From assembly GCF_030063475.1 (NCBI RefSeq), contig NZ_JASIRT010000007.1:155816-219815 (forward strand): a DNA stretch of 64,000 bases, in the 5' to 3' direction. Source of the DNA: Roseomonas sp. E05. GTDB taxonomy: Bacteria > Pseudomonadota > Alphaproteobacteria > Acetobacterales > Acetobacteraceae. How positions within the stretch are numbered: position 1 is the stretch's first letter; each line of letters starts with the position of its first letter. Below are positions 35,899-46,000 of the stretch, one piece after another. Both the position numbers and the translations under genes were made by a program. The notes below the pieces were generated by a model. It was not told the DNA's origin, searched no databases, and worked only from the letters and a program-made list of their open reading frames with translations.

Positions 35899-36951
35899 AT
35901 GTCCTGGTTTGAATTCGGTAACAACCCGCTCTGGCTGAACATCACCCTGTTCCTGGCCGCCGCCGCGTTCGTCTGGATGGCAGGCGCCCGCCTTGCCCGC
36001 TATGCCGACGACATCTCGGACATGACCGGGCTCGGCACCGCCCTGGTTGGCATGCTGCTGCTCGGCGGCGTCACATCCCTCCCCGAGATCGCCGTCTCGG
36101 CAACCGCCGGCCTTTCCGGCGACGCGGCGCTCGCGGTGAACAACCTGCTTGGCGGCGTGGCGCTGCAGGTGGTGATCATCGCCATCGGCGACGCGGCGCT
36201 GCGGCGCGGCGCCATCTCGGCCGCCATTGCCAAGCCGACGGTGCTGCTACAGGGCACCTTCTGCTGCCTCTTGCTCTGCGGCGTGGCCGCGGCCGTGACG
36301 GTGGGCGACGTCGCCCTGGTCGGCAATCTGGGCGCCTGGAGCACCGGCATCCTGCTGACGGCGGTGCTGATGCTGGCCATGGTCTCGCGCTACAAGGGCC
36401 AGGGCGCCTGGCGCCCCTATCCCGAGCCGGAGGCGAAGGAGCAGCGGGACGCGCGCGGCGAGACGCGCAGCCTCCCTGCCACCATCGGCCTGACCACCCT
36501 TGTTGCCGCCGTCATCGTGGTGGCCGGTTTCCTCCTGGCGCGCACAGGGGAGGCGCTGGCCGCGCAGACCGGCCTCGGGTCGAGCCTGATGGGCGCGGTC
36601 CTTGTGGGGCTCGCCACCTCCCTGCCGGAGATCAGCACCGTCCTCGCCGCCGTCCGGCTGCGTCGCTACGTCATGGCCTATGCCGACATCTTCGGCACCA
36701 ACATCATCGACATCGCGCTGATCTTCCTGATCGACGCGGCCTATGGAAGCGGCCTCGTGCTCAACGAGGTCGGCTCCTTCTCCGTCTTCGCCGCCCTGCT
36801 GGGCACCGCCGTCACGCTGATCTACCTTGCCGGACTGATCGAGCGGAAGGACATGACCCTTGGCCGGCTCGGGCTCGACAGCTGGGTGGTGGTGGCCGTC
36901 TATCTCGGCGGGGTGGCGGTGCTCTACACACTGCGGCCGGAGGGCGGCTGA
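35899..36951 (+). CDS. Sodium/calcium exchanger family membrane protein
   Basis: This 350-residue integral membrane protein has two homologous halves of about five TM helices. The alpha repeats are GGVTSLPEIAVSATAGLSGD and GLATSLPEISTVLAAVRLRR followed by DIFGTNIIDIALIF, with the acidic residue (SLPE) that binds cation in CaCA exchangers. A cytosolic loop rich in charge (YPEPEAKEQRDARGETR) separates the halves. It probably exports Ca2+ or a similar cation against Na+ or H+. The start at 35899 was chosen because the hydrophobic region begins right after it. It is divergent from the TonB receptor and 80 nt before addB. Confidence 0.9.
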   Translation: MSWFEFGNNPLWLNITLFLAAAAFVWMAGARLARYADDISDMTGLGTALVGMLLLGGVTSLPEIAVSATAGLSGDAALAVNNLLGGVALQVVIIAIGDAALRRGAISAAIAKPTVLLQGTFCCLLLCGVAAAVTVGDVALVGNLGAWSTGILLTAVLMLAMVSRYKGQGAWRPYPEPEAKEQRDARGETRSLPATIGLTTLVAAVIVVAGFLLARTGEALAAQTGLGSSLMGAVLVGLATSLPEISTVLAAVRLRRYVMAYADIFGTNIIDIALIFLIDAAYGSGLVLNEVGSFSVFAALLGTAVTLIYLAGLIERKDMTLGRLGLDSWVVVAVYLGGVAVLYTLRPEGG

Positions 36952-37032
36952 GGCCGGGAAGCCGCGCCGCCGGGTTTGGCTTCCCCCGCCCGGCGCCCTA
37001 TCCTGGGAGCCTCTCAAGGAGGGGGCGCCAGC

Positions 37033-40000
37033 ATGCGGCTTTACGAGATCCCGGCGCATCTGCCGTTCCTGCCGACCCTCGCTGAGGGCGTGCTGCAATG
37101 GGTCGGGCTGGACGATCCGCTGGCCCTTTCCCGCGCCACCATCCTGCTGCCGACGCGTCGCTCGGCGCTGGCCCTGCGCGAGGCCTTCCTGCGCACCGCC
37201 GGCCACCAGACCCTGCTGCTGCCGCGCATGCGCGCGCTGACCGGCCTCTCCACGGAGGAGGCGGACGAGCTGGCGCTGCCCACCCTGCTCGACCTGCCCC
37301 CGGCGGTGGACGCCTCCCGCCGTCAGGCGGTGCTGACCGAGATGGTCATGCGCCTGCCCTCCCGCTACGGCGGCCCGAACTCGCCCGAGCAGGCCTGGGG
37401 CCTCGCCACCGCGCTGGCCGAGCTGATGGACGAGGTGGCGCTGGAAGGTGTGGATGACGGCAGGCTCTCCGAGCTGGTGCCGGAGGAGTTCGCCACCCAC
37501 TGGCAGGTGACGCTGACCTTCCTGCGCGGCGTGCTGGACGCCTGGGAGGCCTGGCTGAGGGAAGAGGAGCTGATGGATATCGGCCCGCGCCGCGTCGCCG
37601 CGCTGCGCGCCCAGGCTGAGCTCTGGAAGAAGCACCCGCCCGAGCATCCCGTCATCGCCGCCGGCATCGGCGCCGGCGGCACCATCCCGGCCGCCGCCGC
37701 CCTGCTGCGGGTGGTGGCGCGCATGAAGAACGGCGCCGTGGTGCTGCACGGGCCGGGCGAGGTGAAGTCGGCCGAGCTTTGGGAGGCCATCGGGCGCAGC
37801 CCGACGCATCCGCTCTCCGGCCAGGTGCGGCTGCTCTCGGCGATGGACGCCACCCCGGCCGACCTGCGCCCCTGGCCCGGCAATGGCGCCGGCCAGCCGG
37901 CGCTGGAGCGGCGCGCCGAGCTGATCTCCTGCTCGCTGCGCCCGGCCGACGGCATCGAGGCCTGGCTGAACCGCCGGCCTGACCACTGGCAGCCGGCGCT
38001 GAAGGGCCTCTCCTACCTCGAGGCGCCGGACGTGCAGGCCGAGGCGGTGGCCATCGCCCTGCTGCTGCGCGAGGCGCTGGAGCATCCCGGCGCCCGCGCC
38101 GCGCTGATCACGCCGGACCGCGACCTCGGCCGCCGCGTCGCCGCCGAGCTGATGCGCCACGGCGTGCTGGCCGATGATTCCGCCGGCCAGCCGCTCGGCG
38201 AGACGCCCACCGGCGCCTTCCTGCGGCTGATCGCCCAGGCGGTGGCGGAGGGCTTCGCGCCGGTGCCGCTGCTGGCCTTGCTGAAGCACCCGCTCGCCGC
38301 CGGCGGCATGGTGCGCTCGGACTGGATGGAGGCGGTGCGCCTGCTGGAGCGCCGCGCCCTGCGCGGCCCCCGCCCCGCCCCCGGCCTGCCGGGGCTGCGC
38401 GCCCGCGTCGCGGAAGCCTTCCGCCGCGAGAAGGACGCCGCCCTGCTCAGCCAGGTGATGCGGCTGATCGAGGCGCTGGAGACGGCGCTGGACGGCTTCG
38501 CCGAGCTGCCGCCCAGCCCCGCCTTGCCGCCCGCCGACCTGCTGGAGGCGCATCTCGACGCCGCCGAGCGCCTCGCCACCACCCGCGAGCGGCCCGGGGG
38601 GCTGCGCCTCTATGCCGGCGAGGAGGGCGAGCCGCTGGCCGTCCATCTCGCCAACCTGCCGCCCGCGCTGCGCGCCCTGCCGCCGATGAGCGCCGCCGCC
38701 TGGCCAGCCCTGTTCGACTCCCTGCTGGCCGGGCCGGTGGCGCCGAGCGTGCGCATGGGCCGCGGGCGGGAGGGGCAGCAGCATCCGCGCATCGCCATCC
38801 TCGGCCTGCTGGAGGCGCGGCTGCAGGATTTCGACCTCGCCGTGCTCGGCAGCCTGGAGGAAGGCGTCTGGCCGCACGCCACCGATCCCGGCCCCTGGAT
38901 GAGCCGCCCGATGCGCGCCGATTTCGGCCTGCCGGAGCCGGAGGCGCGGATCGGCCGCGTCGCCGCCGATTTTCTTCTCCTGGCCGCCTCGGCGCCGCGC
39001 GTGGTGCTCTCCCGCGCCCGCAAGCGCGCCGGCGCGCCCACCGTGCCCTCGCGTTGGCTGACGCGCCTGGAAACCTTCCTCGCCGGCCAGCGCGGGCCGG
39101 ATGGCAAGGGGCTTGCCCTGCCGCGCAGCCCCGCCGCCGGCTGGGCGGCGCGGCTCGACATGCCCGCGGTGGTGCGCCCCTGCCCCCGCCCCGCGCCCTC
39201 GCCGCCGGTGGAGAACCGCCCGCGCGAGATCAGCGTCACCGAGGTGGCCGACCTGATGGCCGACCCCTACGGCTTCTATGCCCGCCACGTGCTGCGGCTG
39301 ATCCCCTTCGAGCCGCTGGACGCCGAGGTGGGCGCCTCGGACTACGGCCAGGTGGTGCACCAGGCGCTGGCCGGCTGGACCCGCCGCCTCGCCGCCGCGC
39401 CGGGCGGCTGGCCGGGGCTCGCCACCGCCCGCGAATGGTTCGGGGACGCCGCCGCCCATGCGCTGGAGGATGCCGCCGCGCGCCCCGGCCTGCTCGCCTT
39501 CTGGCGCCCGCGCCTGCGGCGCATCGGCGACTTCGTGGTGGCGCTGGAGGAGGCGGCGCAGGCCGGCCACCGCATCCGCCGCCGCCATGCCGAGGTGCCC
39601 GGCCAGCTCGACATCGCCGAGGGCCAGGTGCGGCTGAAGGTGCGCGCCGACCGCATCGACGAGCTGGCCGACGGCAGCCTCGCTTTGATCGACTACAAGA
39701 CCGGCACGCCGCCCACCACCAAGGAAATCATGGACGGCCGCGCGCCGCAGATGGCGCTGGAGGCGGCGATCGCCGAGGCCGGCGGCTTCAGGGATCTCGA
39801 TCCGCACGCCGTCTCGGCCCTGGCGCACTGGCGGCTGACCGGCGGCAGCACGCCGGGCGAGGTGCAGCCGGTGAAGGCCGATCCCGCCGCGCTGGCCGCC
39901 GACGCGCTGGACAACACGGTGGAGCTGGTGCGCGGCTTCCTGCTCGGCCGCCGCCGCTTCATCTCCCGGCCGCATCCGCGCCGGCGCCCGCAGCGCACCG

Positions 40001-40053
40001 ACCACGACCATCTGGCGCGCCTCGCCGAATGGGGCGCCGCGGAGGAGAGCTGA
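37033..40053 (+). CDS. addB: Double-strand break repair protein AddB (alphaproteobacterial type)
   Basis: This 1006-residue subunit of the AddAB helicase-nuclease has an inactive helicase-like N-terminal half (ATILLPTRRSALALREAF, LLPRMRALTGL) and a C-terminal PD-(D/E)xK nuclease domain (ALIDYKTGTPPTTKEI), preceded by ISVTEVADLMADPYGFYARH. With AddA it resects double-strand breaks and responds to Chi-like sites, preparing RecA loading. The ATG at 37033 follows AGGAGGGGG. Length fits the alphaproteobacterial subgroup. In most relatives addA follows immediately; here addA lies 3 kb further on, with unrelated genes between. Confidence 0.94.
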   Translation: MRLYEIPAHLPFLPTLAEGVLQWVGLDDPLALSRATILLPTRRSALALREAFLRTAGHQTLLLPRMRALTGLSTEEADELALPTLLDLPPAVDASRRQAVLTEMVMRLPSRYGGPNSPEQAWGLATALAELMDEVALEGVDDGRLSELVPEEFATHWQVTLTFLRGVLDAWEAWLREEELMDIGPRRVAALRAQAELWKKHPPEHPVIAAGIGAGGTIPAAAALLRVVARMKNGAVVLHGPGEVKSAELWEAIGRSPTHPLSGQVRLLSAMDATPADLRPWPGNGAGQPALERRAELISCSLRPADGIEAWLNRRPDHWQPALKGLSYLEAPDVQAEAVAIALLLREALEHPGARAALITPDRDLGRRVAAELMRHGVLADDSAGQPLGETPTGAFLRLIAQAVAEGFAPVPLLALLKHPLAAGGMVRSDWMEAVRLLERRALRGPRPAPGLPGLRARVAEAFRREKDAALLSQVMRLIEALETALDGFAELPPSPALPPADLLEAHLDAAERLATTRERPGGLRLYAGEEGEPLAVHLANLPPALRALPPMSAAAWPALFDSLLAGPVAPSVRMGRGREGQQHPRIAILGLLEARLQDFDLAVLGSLEEGVWPHATDPGPWMSRPMRADFGLPEPEARIGRVAADFLLLAASAPRVVLSRARKRAGAPTVPSRWLTRLETFLAGQRGPDGKGLALPRSPAAGWAARLDMPAVVRPCPRPAPSPPVENRPREISVTEVADLMADPYGFYARHVLRLIPFEPLDAEVGASDYGQVVHQALAGWTRRLAAAPGGWPGLATAREWFGDAAAHALEDAAARPGLLAFWRPRLRRIGDFVVALEEAAQAGHRIRRRHAEVPGQLDIAEGQVRLKVRADRIDELADGSLALIDYKTGTPPTTKEIMDGRAPQMALEAAIAEAGGFRDLDPHAVSALAHWRLTGGSTPGEVQPVKADPAALAADALDNTVELVRGFLLGRRRFISRPHPRRRPQRTDHDHLARLAEWGAAEES

Positions 40054-40098
40054 AGCGCCGCCGCCGGGCCCGCGCACGCCGAGGCGGCGCGGGCGAGG

Positions 40099-40206
40099 CT
40101 AGAGCATTTTCCGTTCGCTCTGGCTCACGGAAAATGCTCCAGCCGTTTGTTTTGACGAGCATCTTCACACGTTCCGATGATGCCATCGGAACGGGATCTG
40201 CTCTAG
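40099..40206. repeat. Compound palindromic repeat element (nested inverted repeats)
   Basis: A 108-nt element is bounded by CTAGAGCA (40099-40106) and TGCTCTAG (40199-40206), which are exact inverted repeats. Inside, GAGCATTTTCCGT (40102-40114) and ACGGAAAATGCTC (40127-40139) form a perfect 13-bp hairpin with a 12-nt loop, and CGTTCCGATG (40170-40179) and CATCGGAACG (40184-40193) form a second perfect hairpin. The right boundary contains the TAG stop of the following Crp-like gene. A likely remnant, CTAGAGCATTTCC, occurs at 23076-23088. No coding potential. Confidence 0.75.
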
Positions 40207-40990
40207 CCGCGATAGGCCGCCCTGCCGCGGACCGGGTGTCTGAACAGGCGGTCAAAGGCGCGGCACGCGATGCCATAGCATTCGCAGGAGGCCGCTTCGA
40301 GGCCGGACCGGTCGGTGACCTCGATCCGGCCCCGCTCGTAGCGGATGAGATGCGCCCGCTGCAGCGCGCCGGCCGCCACCGTGATCCCCGCGCGGCGCAG
40401 GCCGAGCATCATCGCGAGGAACTCGTGCGTCATGGGGAAGTCGTGTCCCCTTCCGCGCGGTCATGCGCCATCAGCAGCCAGCGCGCGAGGCGCTGTTCGG
40501 TCTGGTGGCGCCCGTTGCAGGCGGCGGTCCGCGCCACCTGGCCATGATGGGCCAGGACATAGCGCAGCAGCATTTGCCGCAGCGCGGGATCGGCCTCCAT
40601 CGCCTCCCGCAGCGCCTCCACGCTCAGGCTGTAGGCGGCACCGGGGTTCTGCACCATGGCCTCGAGGTCGTCGCATGGCTCGCCAAGGAGGGCTGGCAGG
40701 CCGATGACCCCCTCGAAACCGATGAGACCCACTTCGGCACCGTCCCCGTCCTCCAGCGTGGCCAGCATGGAGGCCCACTCCTGCTCAGGAAAGTAGACCG
40801 CAGTGATCGGGACTTCCGGCTCGTGCAGGATTTCGCGGATGGAGAGATCAACCTGCGTCAGGAAAGGACGCAGCCGGTCCAGGCTCTCCGGCGGCAGGGC
40901 GGCGAGCAGGCGGTTGCGCGGCGTGGATGTGAGGAGGGGTGGAGGGTGCCAGGAGGAACTCCTGCCATGAAGTGATCGGCGGGAGCGCAC
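40203..40990 (-). pseudogene. Crp/Fnr-family regulator split by a 2-nt frameshift
   Basis: The upstream frame (40430 up to about 40990-41080) encodes a cNMP-binding-like domain: RNRLLAALPPESLDRLRPFL, then LIGFEGVIGLPALLGEP, and a dimerisation helix ending [20 protein letters not shown] before a premature stop. The next frame (40203-40433) continues with [20 protein letters not shown] and a winged helix ([20 protein letters not shown]). Removing two bases near 40442-40447 (an AC repeat in GGGGACACGAC) joins them into a normal product of about 260 residues. The start is unclear: a GTG at 40990 has a fair AGAGAG box. Without repair the DNA-binding part is lost. Confidence 0.75.
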
Positions 40991-41137
40991 GTATCTCTCT
41001 GCCACCCGCGCCGGGAACTTCAGCGGACGATGAGTTCCACTTAAAGATCCTCCGGCGTCGCTGTTAGTGCGGAAGCGCACATATCCGCAAGAAAGCGCCC
41101 CCGGGTCGTGGAAAATCCGCCCCGCCGGCCACCGCTG

Positions 41138-41545
41138 CTATGCGCGGGCGGAGAGGACGGTTTCGAGCGCCTGCAGCACGTCGTCCGGAAAGTAGGGCTT
41201 GGCGAGGACGGGCACCGCCCTGTGCCTCTCGGTTTCCCGGCAGGCGCCATAGGCCGTCGCGAAAATGAAAGGCACGCCCCGCTCGGCCAGCGCATCGGCG
41301 AGGCAGCCGGCGCCGCCCCTCCCCAGCTTGAGATCGAGCAAGGCAGCACTGACCCCACCATCACCCATCGCGGCATCCAGCAGCCGAAGGGCGTCCGGCA
41401 CCGAAATCGCGGGCCCGAGCACCAGCGCCCCCGCTTCGATGAGGGCATCTTCGAGCATTATCGAGATGAGCACCTCATCCTCGGCCACGAGGATGCGCTT
41501 GCCCTGGAGCACGGTGCCGCAGCCGGCAGGAGAGATCTTGTTCAT
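41138..41545 (-). CDS. Receiver-domain protein (single-domain response regulator)
   Basis: This 135-residue receiver domain has acidic residues in ILVAEDEVLISIML, the phospho-Asp in SAALLDLKLGRGGAG, Thr in IFATAYG and Lys in VLAKPYFPDDV. The VAEDEVLI opening with loose DLKLG pattern is the type often paired with HWE/HisKA_2 kinases, and such a kinase is encoded at 52259-53851. It is not in an operon with a kinase here; the frameshifted Crp-like gene lies downstream in the same orientation. Role unknown. No output domain. Confidence 0.88.
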   Translation of the reverse strand: MNKISPAGCGTVLQGKRILVAEDEVLISIMLEDALIEAGALVLGPAISVPDALRLLDAAMGDGGVSAALLDLKLGRGGAGCLADALAERGVPFIFATAYGACRETERHRAVPVLAKPYFPDDVLQALETVLSARA

Positions 41546-41673
41546 GGCCGCAATCTAGGCGGCGCACCGGGCGCCGGCTGTTCGGTTGCGTACGAAATGC
41601 CGTCCCGTGGCCGTGGAGCCGGGCTTCGCGCCCGGCCCGGGGCGGCAGCGGCACTCCCGCACGCGGCTCCGGC

Positions 41674-42651
41674 CTAGCCCGCTGCGTCCAGCGGAAAGCT
41701 GGTATCCAGCGCCTGCATGACCTCCAGGCGCTCGCGGAGCAGGCCGAATTCCAGCGAGCGGTCCGCCGCCTCCTGCAACTCGGCCACCGCGGCGGCGTCC
41801 AGCGGAATGGCCCGGGTGCGCTGCACCGCGAAGGCGCGGCGCACCGCCGCCTCCGGCAGGCGGGTCAGCCGGGCGTTGGTGGCGGCGTATTCGGGAATGT
41901 GCTGCGCCGCCCAGGCCCAGCCCGCCCGCTGCCGCCGCATCAGGTCGGCCAGCGCCTCGCGGCGGTCGCGCAGCGCATTCTGGTGTGCGGCCAGGAAGCT
42001 GATGGTGGGGGTGAGGCCGGTGCCGTCCTGCACCACGCGGGCGCCGAAATGCTGCACCTCGATCGAGACATAGGGCTCCCAGATCGCCCAGGCGTCCACC
42101 GCGCCGGAGCGGAAGGCGAGCGCGGCGTCGGCGGGGCCGAGATAGGCAAGATCGATATCGGAAGGCGCCATTCCCGCCTGTTTCAATGCCGCGCGGATGA
42201 GGAAATGCCCCCAGCCGCCCCGATTGCCGGCGATGCGCTTGCCGCGCAGGTCGGCGAGGCTGCGGAAGGGGGAATCCCCGCGCACCAGGATGGCCTGGGA
42301 GCGCGGATCGGCGCGCGTCGCGGCATAGGCGCGCAGCGGCGCGCCCGCCTGGAAGACGGTGAGGAAGGCGAGGTCGCCCATGGTGCCGACATCGAGCGCA
42401 TCGGCGCTCAGCGCCTCCAGCAGCGGCGCGGCGGCGGGGAACTCGCTCCATTCGATCGGATAGGGCAGGCCCTCCGCGACGCCGGAGGCTTCCAGCAGCG
42501 AGCGCAGCCCGCCCTTCTGGTTGCCGACGCGCAACGCCGGGGCGGCGGCCCAGGCATTGGCGGGGGCGATGGCGGGAGCGGCGAGCAGCCCGGCAGAGGC
42601 GATCAGCAGGCCGCGGCGGGTGGGGCGTGGCGAGGCGCGATGCGTGTTCAT
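41674..42651 (-). CDS. ABC transporter substrate-binding protein (aliphatic sulfonate/nitrate/taurine type)
   Basis: This 325-residue periplasmic binding protein resembles SsuA/TauA. The N-terminus PRPTRRGLLIASAGLLAAPA is a signal, possibly of the Tat type because of the RR pair. The mature part opens ALRVGNQKGGLRSLLEASGV, with SDIDLAYLGPADAALAFRSG and VDAWAIWEPYVSIE typical of the family. It would bind a sulfonate-like ligand for an ABC importer, but no permease or ATPase gene is near, so it is an orphan. It lies within the segment separating addB and addA. Ligand cannot be predicted confidently. Confidence 0.88.
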   Translation of the reverse strand: MNTHRASPRPTRRGLLIASAGLLAAPAIAPANAWAAAPALRVGNQKGGLRSLLEASGVAEGLPYPIEWSEFPAAAPLLEALSADALDVGTMGDLAFLTVFQAGAPLRAYAATRADPRSQAILVRGDSPFRSLADLRGKRIAGNRGGWGHFLIRAALKQAGMAPSDIDLAYLGPADAALAFRSGAVDAWAIWEPYVSIEVQHFGARVVQDGTGLTPTISFLAAHQNALRDRREALADLMRRQRAGWAWAAQHIPEYAATNARLTRLPEAAVRRAFAVQRTRAIPLDAAAVAELQEAADRSLEFGLLRERLEVMQALDTSFPLDAAG

Positions 42652-42857
42652 GCGCCCGATCCTGACCGGCCCCGGACGGCGCGCGAAAGAGGCATGTTTG
42701 GCAAAGTTTCGCGTCCGTTCAGCAGGTTATGCTCCGCCAGCGCGCTGTGGGAGACAATCCTTCCCCCGGCTTGCGCCGCCCGGCGCGATCAGGGGAGAAA
42801 GTCGAATCGCCGCGGGGTTCGCGGCGTCCCTGGGGCGGGATGCGGCAGGAGGGCATC

Positions 42858-43007
42858 ATGGCGGAGTGGCGGCTGCACTGGCTGGAAGCGGAAGGCGACC
42901 TGGCCCCCCTGGCGGTCGCGCCCCGGCCGGAGGGCGAGGCCTGGGCCAGCGTCCCGGCCGGGATCGTGCTGGCGGCGGCGCGCGGCCGCAGCCTGGGCGC
43001 GGACTGA
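42858..43007 (+). CDS. Small protein of 49 residues, function unknown
   Basis: The frame starts at an ATG with a perfect AGGAGGG box (42847-42853) four nt upstream. The product MAEWRLHWLEAEGDLAPLAV and onward is soluble, acidic and has two Trp near the start; no signal or TM helix. It ends 91 nt before addA and may be co-transcribed with it. An in-frame ATG at 42840 would add six residues. Support is the ribosome-binding site and position only. Confidence 0.45.
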   Translation: MAEWRLHWLEAEGDLAPLAVAPRPEGEAWASVPAGIVLAAARGRSLGAD

Positions 43008-43098
43008 GCTTCCCCCTGCCTGGGGGTCCTGCGGGGCGGGGCGCCTCCCGCGGATGTGCCCGTCGCGCCGGACGGCCCGCTGGGTTAGAATGCGCGGG

Positions 43099-46000
43099 AT
43101 GAGCAGCACCGCCCTTTCGCCCCGCGCCGCCGCCCAGGCCGCGCAGCGCCGCGCCTCGGACCCGCTGGCCTCGGCCTGGGTGGGCGCCTCGGCCGGCTCC
43201 GGCAAGACCAAGGTGCTGACCGACCGCGTGCTGCGCCTGCTGCTTCGCCCCGGGGCGAAGCCCGGCCGCATCCTCTGCCTCACCTTCACCAAGGCCGCCG
43301 CCGCCGAGATGGCGACGCGCCTGGCCCGCCGCCTCGGCGAATGGGCGGTGGCCGAGAATGCCGCGCTGGACGCCTCGCTGGAGGCGCTGACCGGCCAGCG
43401 CCCGGACAACGAGACGCGCCGCCGCGCCCGCGCCCTCTTCGCCGAGGTGCTGGAGCTGCCCGGCGGGATGCGGATCGCGACCATCCATGCCTTCTGCCAG
43501 TCGCTGCTGCGCGGCTTCCCGCTGGAGGCCGGGCTGCCGCCGCAGTTCACGTTGATCGAGGAGACCGAGGCCGCCGCCATGCTGGCCGATGCGCGCGAGG
43601 CGGCGCTGGCCTCCGGCCAGCTCCCGGCCGAGGCGATCGAGGCCATGGCCGGGCTTGGCTCGGCGGAGGACTTCGCCGACACGCTGCGCGCCCTGGTGAA
43701 GGAGCGCGACCGGCTGGGCACCGCCATTGCCCAGGCCGGCGGCCTGCGCGGCTGCGACGCCGTGCTGCGCCGCCGCCTCGGCCTGCCGCCGCAGGGCAGC
43801 GAGTCGGAGGCGGTGGCCGAGGCCGCCGCCGCGGTCGGCACCGAGATGGTGCGTGCCGCCGCGCTGCTCGCCGGCAGCGGCAATGCCAATGACCGCGCGC
43901 GCGGCGCCGCCATGAAGGCCTGGATCGCCCTGCCCACCGAGGCGCGCGCCGCCCGCTGGGAGGACTGGACCGAGATCTTCCTCACCGCCACCGAGGGCAC
44001 ACCGCGCAAGTCGCTGGCCACCAAGGGCGGCCTGCGCGACCGGCACCAGGAGACGCAGGACCTGATGGCGGCCGAGGCGGAGCGCGTCCATGCCGTCGAG
44101 GAAAGCCGCAAGGCCTGGCGCCTGCACGCCGCCAGCCTGGCCTTGCTCGCCCTCGCCCAGCCCGTGCTGGACGGCTACACGGCACGCAAGGCGCGCATCG
44201 GCGCGGTGGATTTCGACGACCTGATCCAGGCGGCGCGCGGCCTGCTCTACGACCCCGGCAGCGCCTGGGTGCTCTACAAGCTCGATGGCGGACTGGACCA
44301 CCTGCTGCTCGACGAGGCGCAGGACAGCAACCCCTACCAGTGGGAGATCGCCGCGCGCCTCGCCGGCGAGTTCTTCGCCGGCACCGGCACGCGGGACGAG
44401 AACAGCATCCGCAGCGTCTTCGCGGTGGGCGACGAGAAGCAGTCGATCTACGGCTTCCAGGGCGCGGATGCCGCCGGCTTCGGGCGGTGGGAGGAGCATT
44501 TCTCCTCCGCCGTGCGCGCCGCCGGTGCCGACTTCGCCGCCGTGCCGCTGAACGTCTCCTTCCGCTCCACCATGCCGGTGCTGGCGCTGGTGGACGCCGT
44601 CTTCGCCGAAGGCCCGGCGCGGCATGGCGTGGTGCCCGAGGGTCATGTGCTGCAGCACCGCGCCGACCGCGAGGGCGAGGCCGGGCTGGTGGAGATATGG
44701 CCGCCGCTGGCCAAGCCCGCCCCCGCCGTGCTGGAGCCCTGGCAGGTGCCGGACGAGCCGGTGGCGGAGAACGACGCCGAGGCGCTGATGGCCGAGGCGC
44801 TGGCCGCCCGCATCGCCCAGATGGTGGCGCATGAGACGCTGCCCTCGCGCGGCGGCCGCAAGATCCGCCCCGGCGACATCCTGGTGCTGCTGCGCCGGCG
44901 CACCGGCTTCTCGGGGCTCCTGGTGCGGGCGCTGAAGGCGCGCGGCGTCTCGGTCGGCGGGCTCGACCGGCTGCGGCTGATCGAGCAGATCGCGGTGCAG
45001 GACCTGCTGGCCCTCTGCGACGTGCTGCTGCTGCCGGAGGACGACCTGCAGCTGGCGGCGGTGCTGAAGAGCCCGCTCTGCAGCGTCTCCGAGACCGAGC
45101 TCTGCGACCTGGCGCGCGGCCGCACCCAGCCGCTCTGGTGGCGCCTGCTGGAGCATCGCGGCCGCGCCACCGCCCTCGGCCACGCCGCCGACTGGCTGGC
45201 CGACCTCGCCGACCGCGCCGACCTCGTCACCCCGCACACGCTGCTGGCCGAGGTGCTGGGCGAGTATGGCGGGCGGGCGCGCATCATGGAGCGGCTCGGC
45301 CCCGACGTGGCCGACCCGCTGGACGAGATGCTGAACGCGGCGCTGACCTACGAGGGCCGCCACCCGCCCAGCCTGCAGGGCTTCGTGCAATGGCTGCGGC
45401 GCGGCGGCGCCGAGGTGAGGCGCGAGGCGGAATCCGGCGTCGATGCGGTGCGGCTGATGACGGCGCATGGCGCCAAGGGGCTGCAGGCGCCGGTGGTCAT
45501 CATCCCCGATGTCGGCAGCGGGCGCGGCGAGAAGGCGGTGCGCTGGGACGAGTCCGACCCGCCTTTGCCCTTCTGGGCGCCGCGCAGCCGCAAGGACTTC
45601 TTCGCCCCCGCCTGGAACGCGCTGCTGGAGGCCGATACCGCCGCGCGCGAGGCGGAGGAGAACCGGCTGCTCTACGTCGCCCTCACCCGCGCCGAGGACC
45701 GGCTGCTGGTCTGCGCCTGGGGCGACCCCAGGCCGGGGAGCTGGTACGACCTCGTCGCCCAGGGCTTCTCCCGGCTGGCCGGCGCGGAGGAGGCGCCCTT
45801 CGAGGTCTCCGCCTTCAACGGCCCGGCGGCCGCGAGTTTCACCGGCCCACTGCGCCGCTTCGCCTGCCCGCAGACCGCCACGCCGCGCCCCGATGCGCCG
45901 CACGACGCCCTCGCCGAGGCGGCGCCGCTGCCGGCCTGGGTCGGTCGCCCGGCCGCGCCGGAGAGCGAGGCGCTGACCCTCTCGCCCTCCGCCCTGCCCG

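Noticed and set aside
36247..40077. Open frame of over 1200 codons on the minus strand opposite addB
   Set aside because: Composition is Gly/Arg/His-rich with no domain, and it is the third-position shadow of addB, common in DNA of this GC content.
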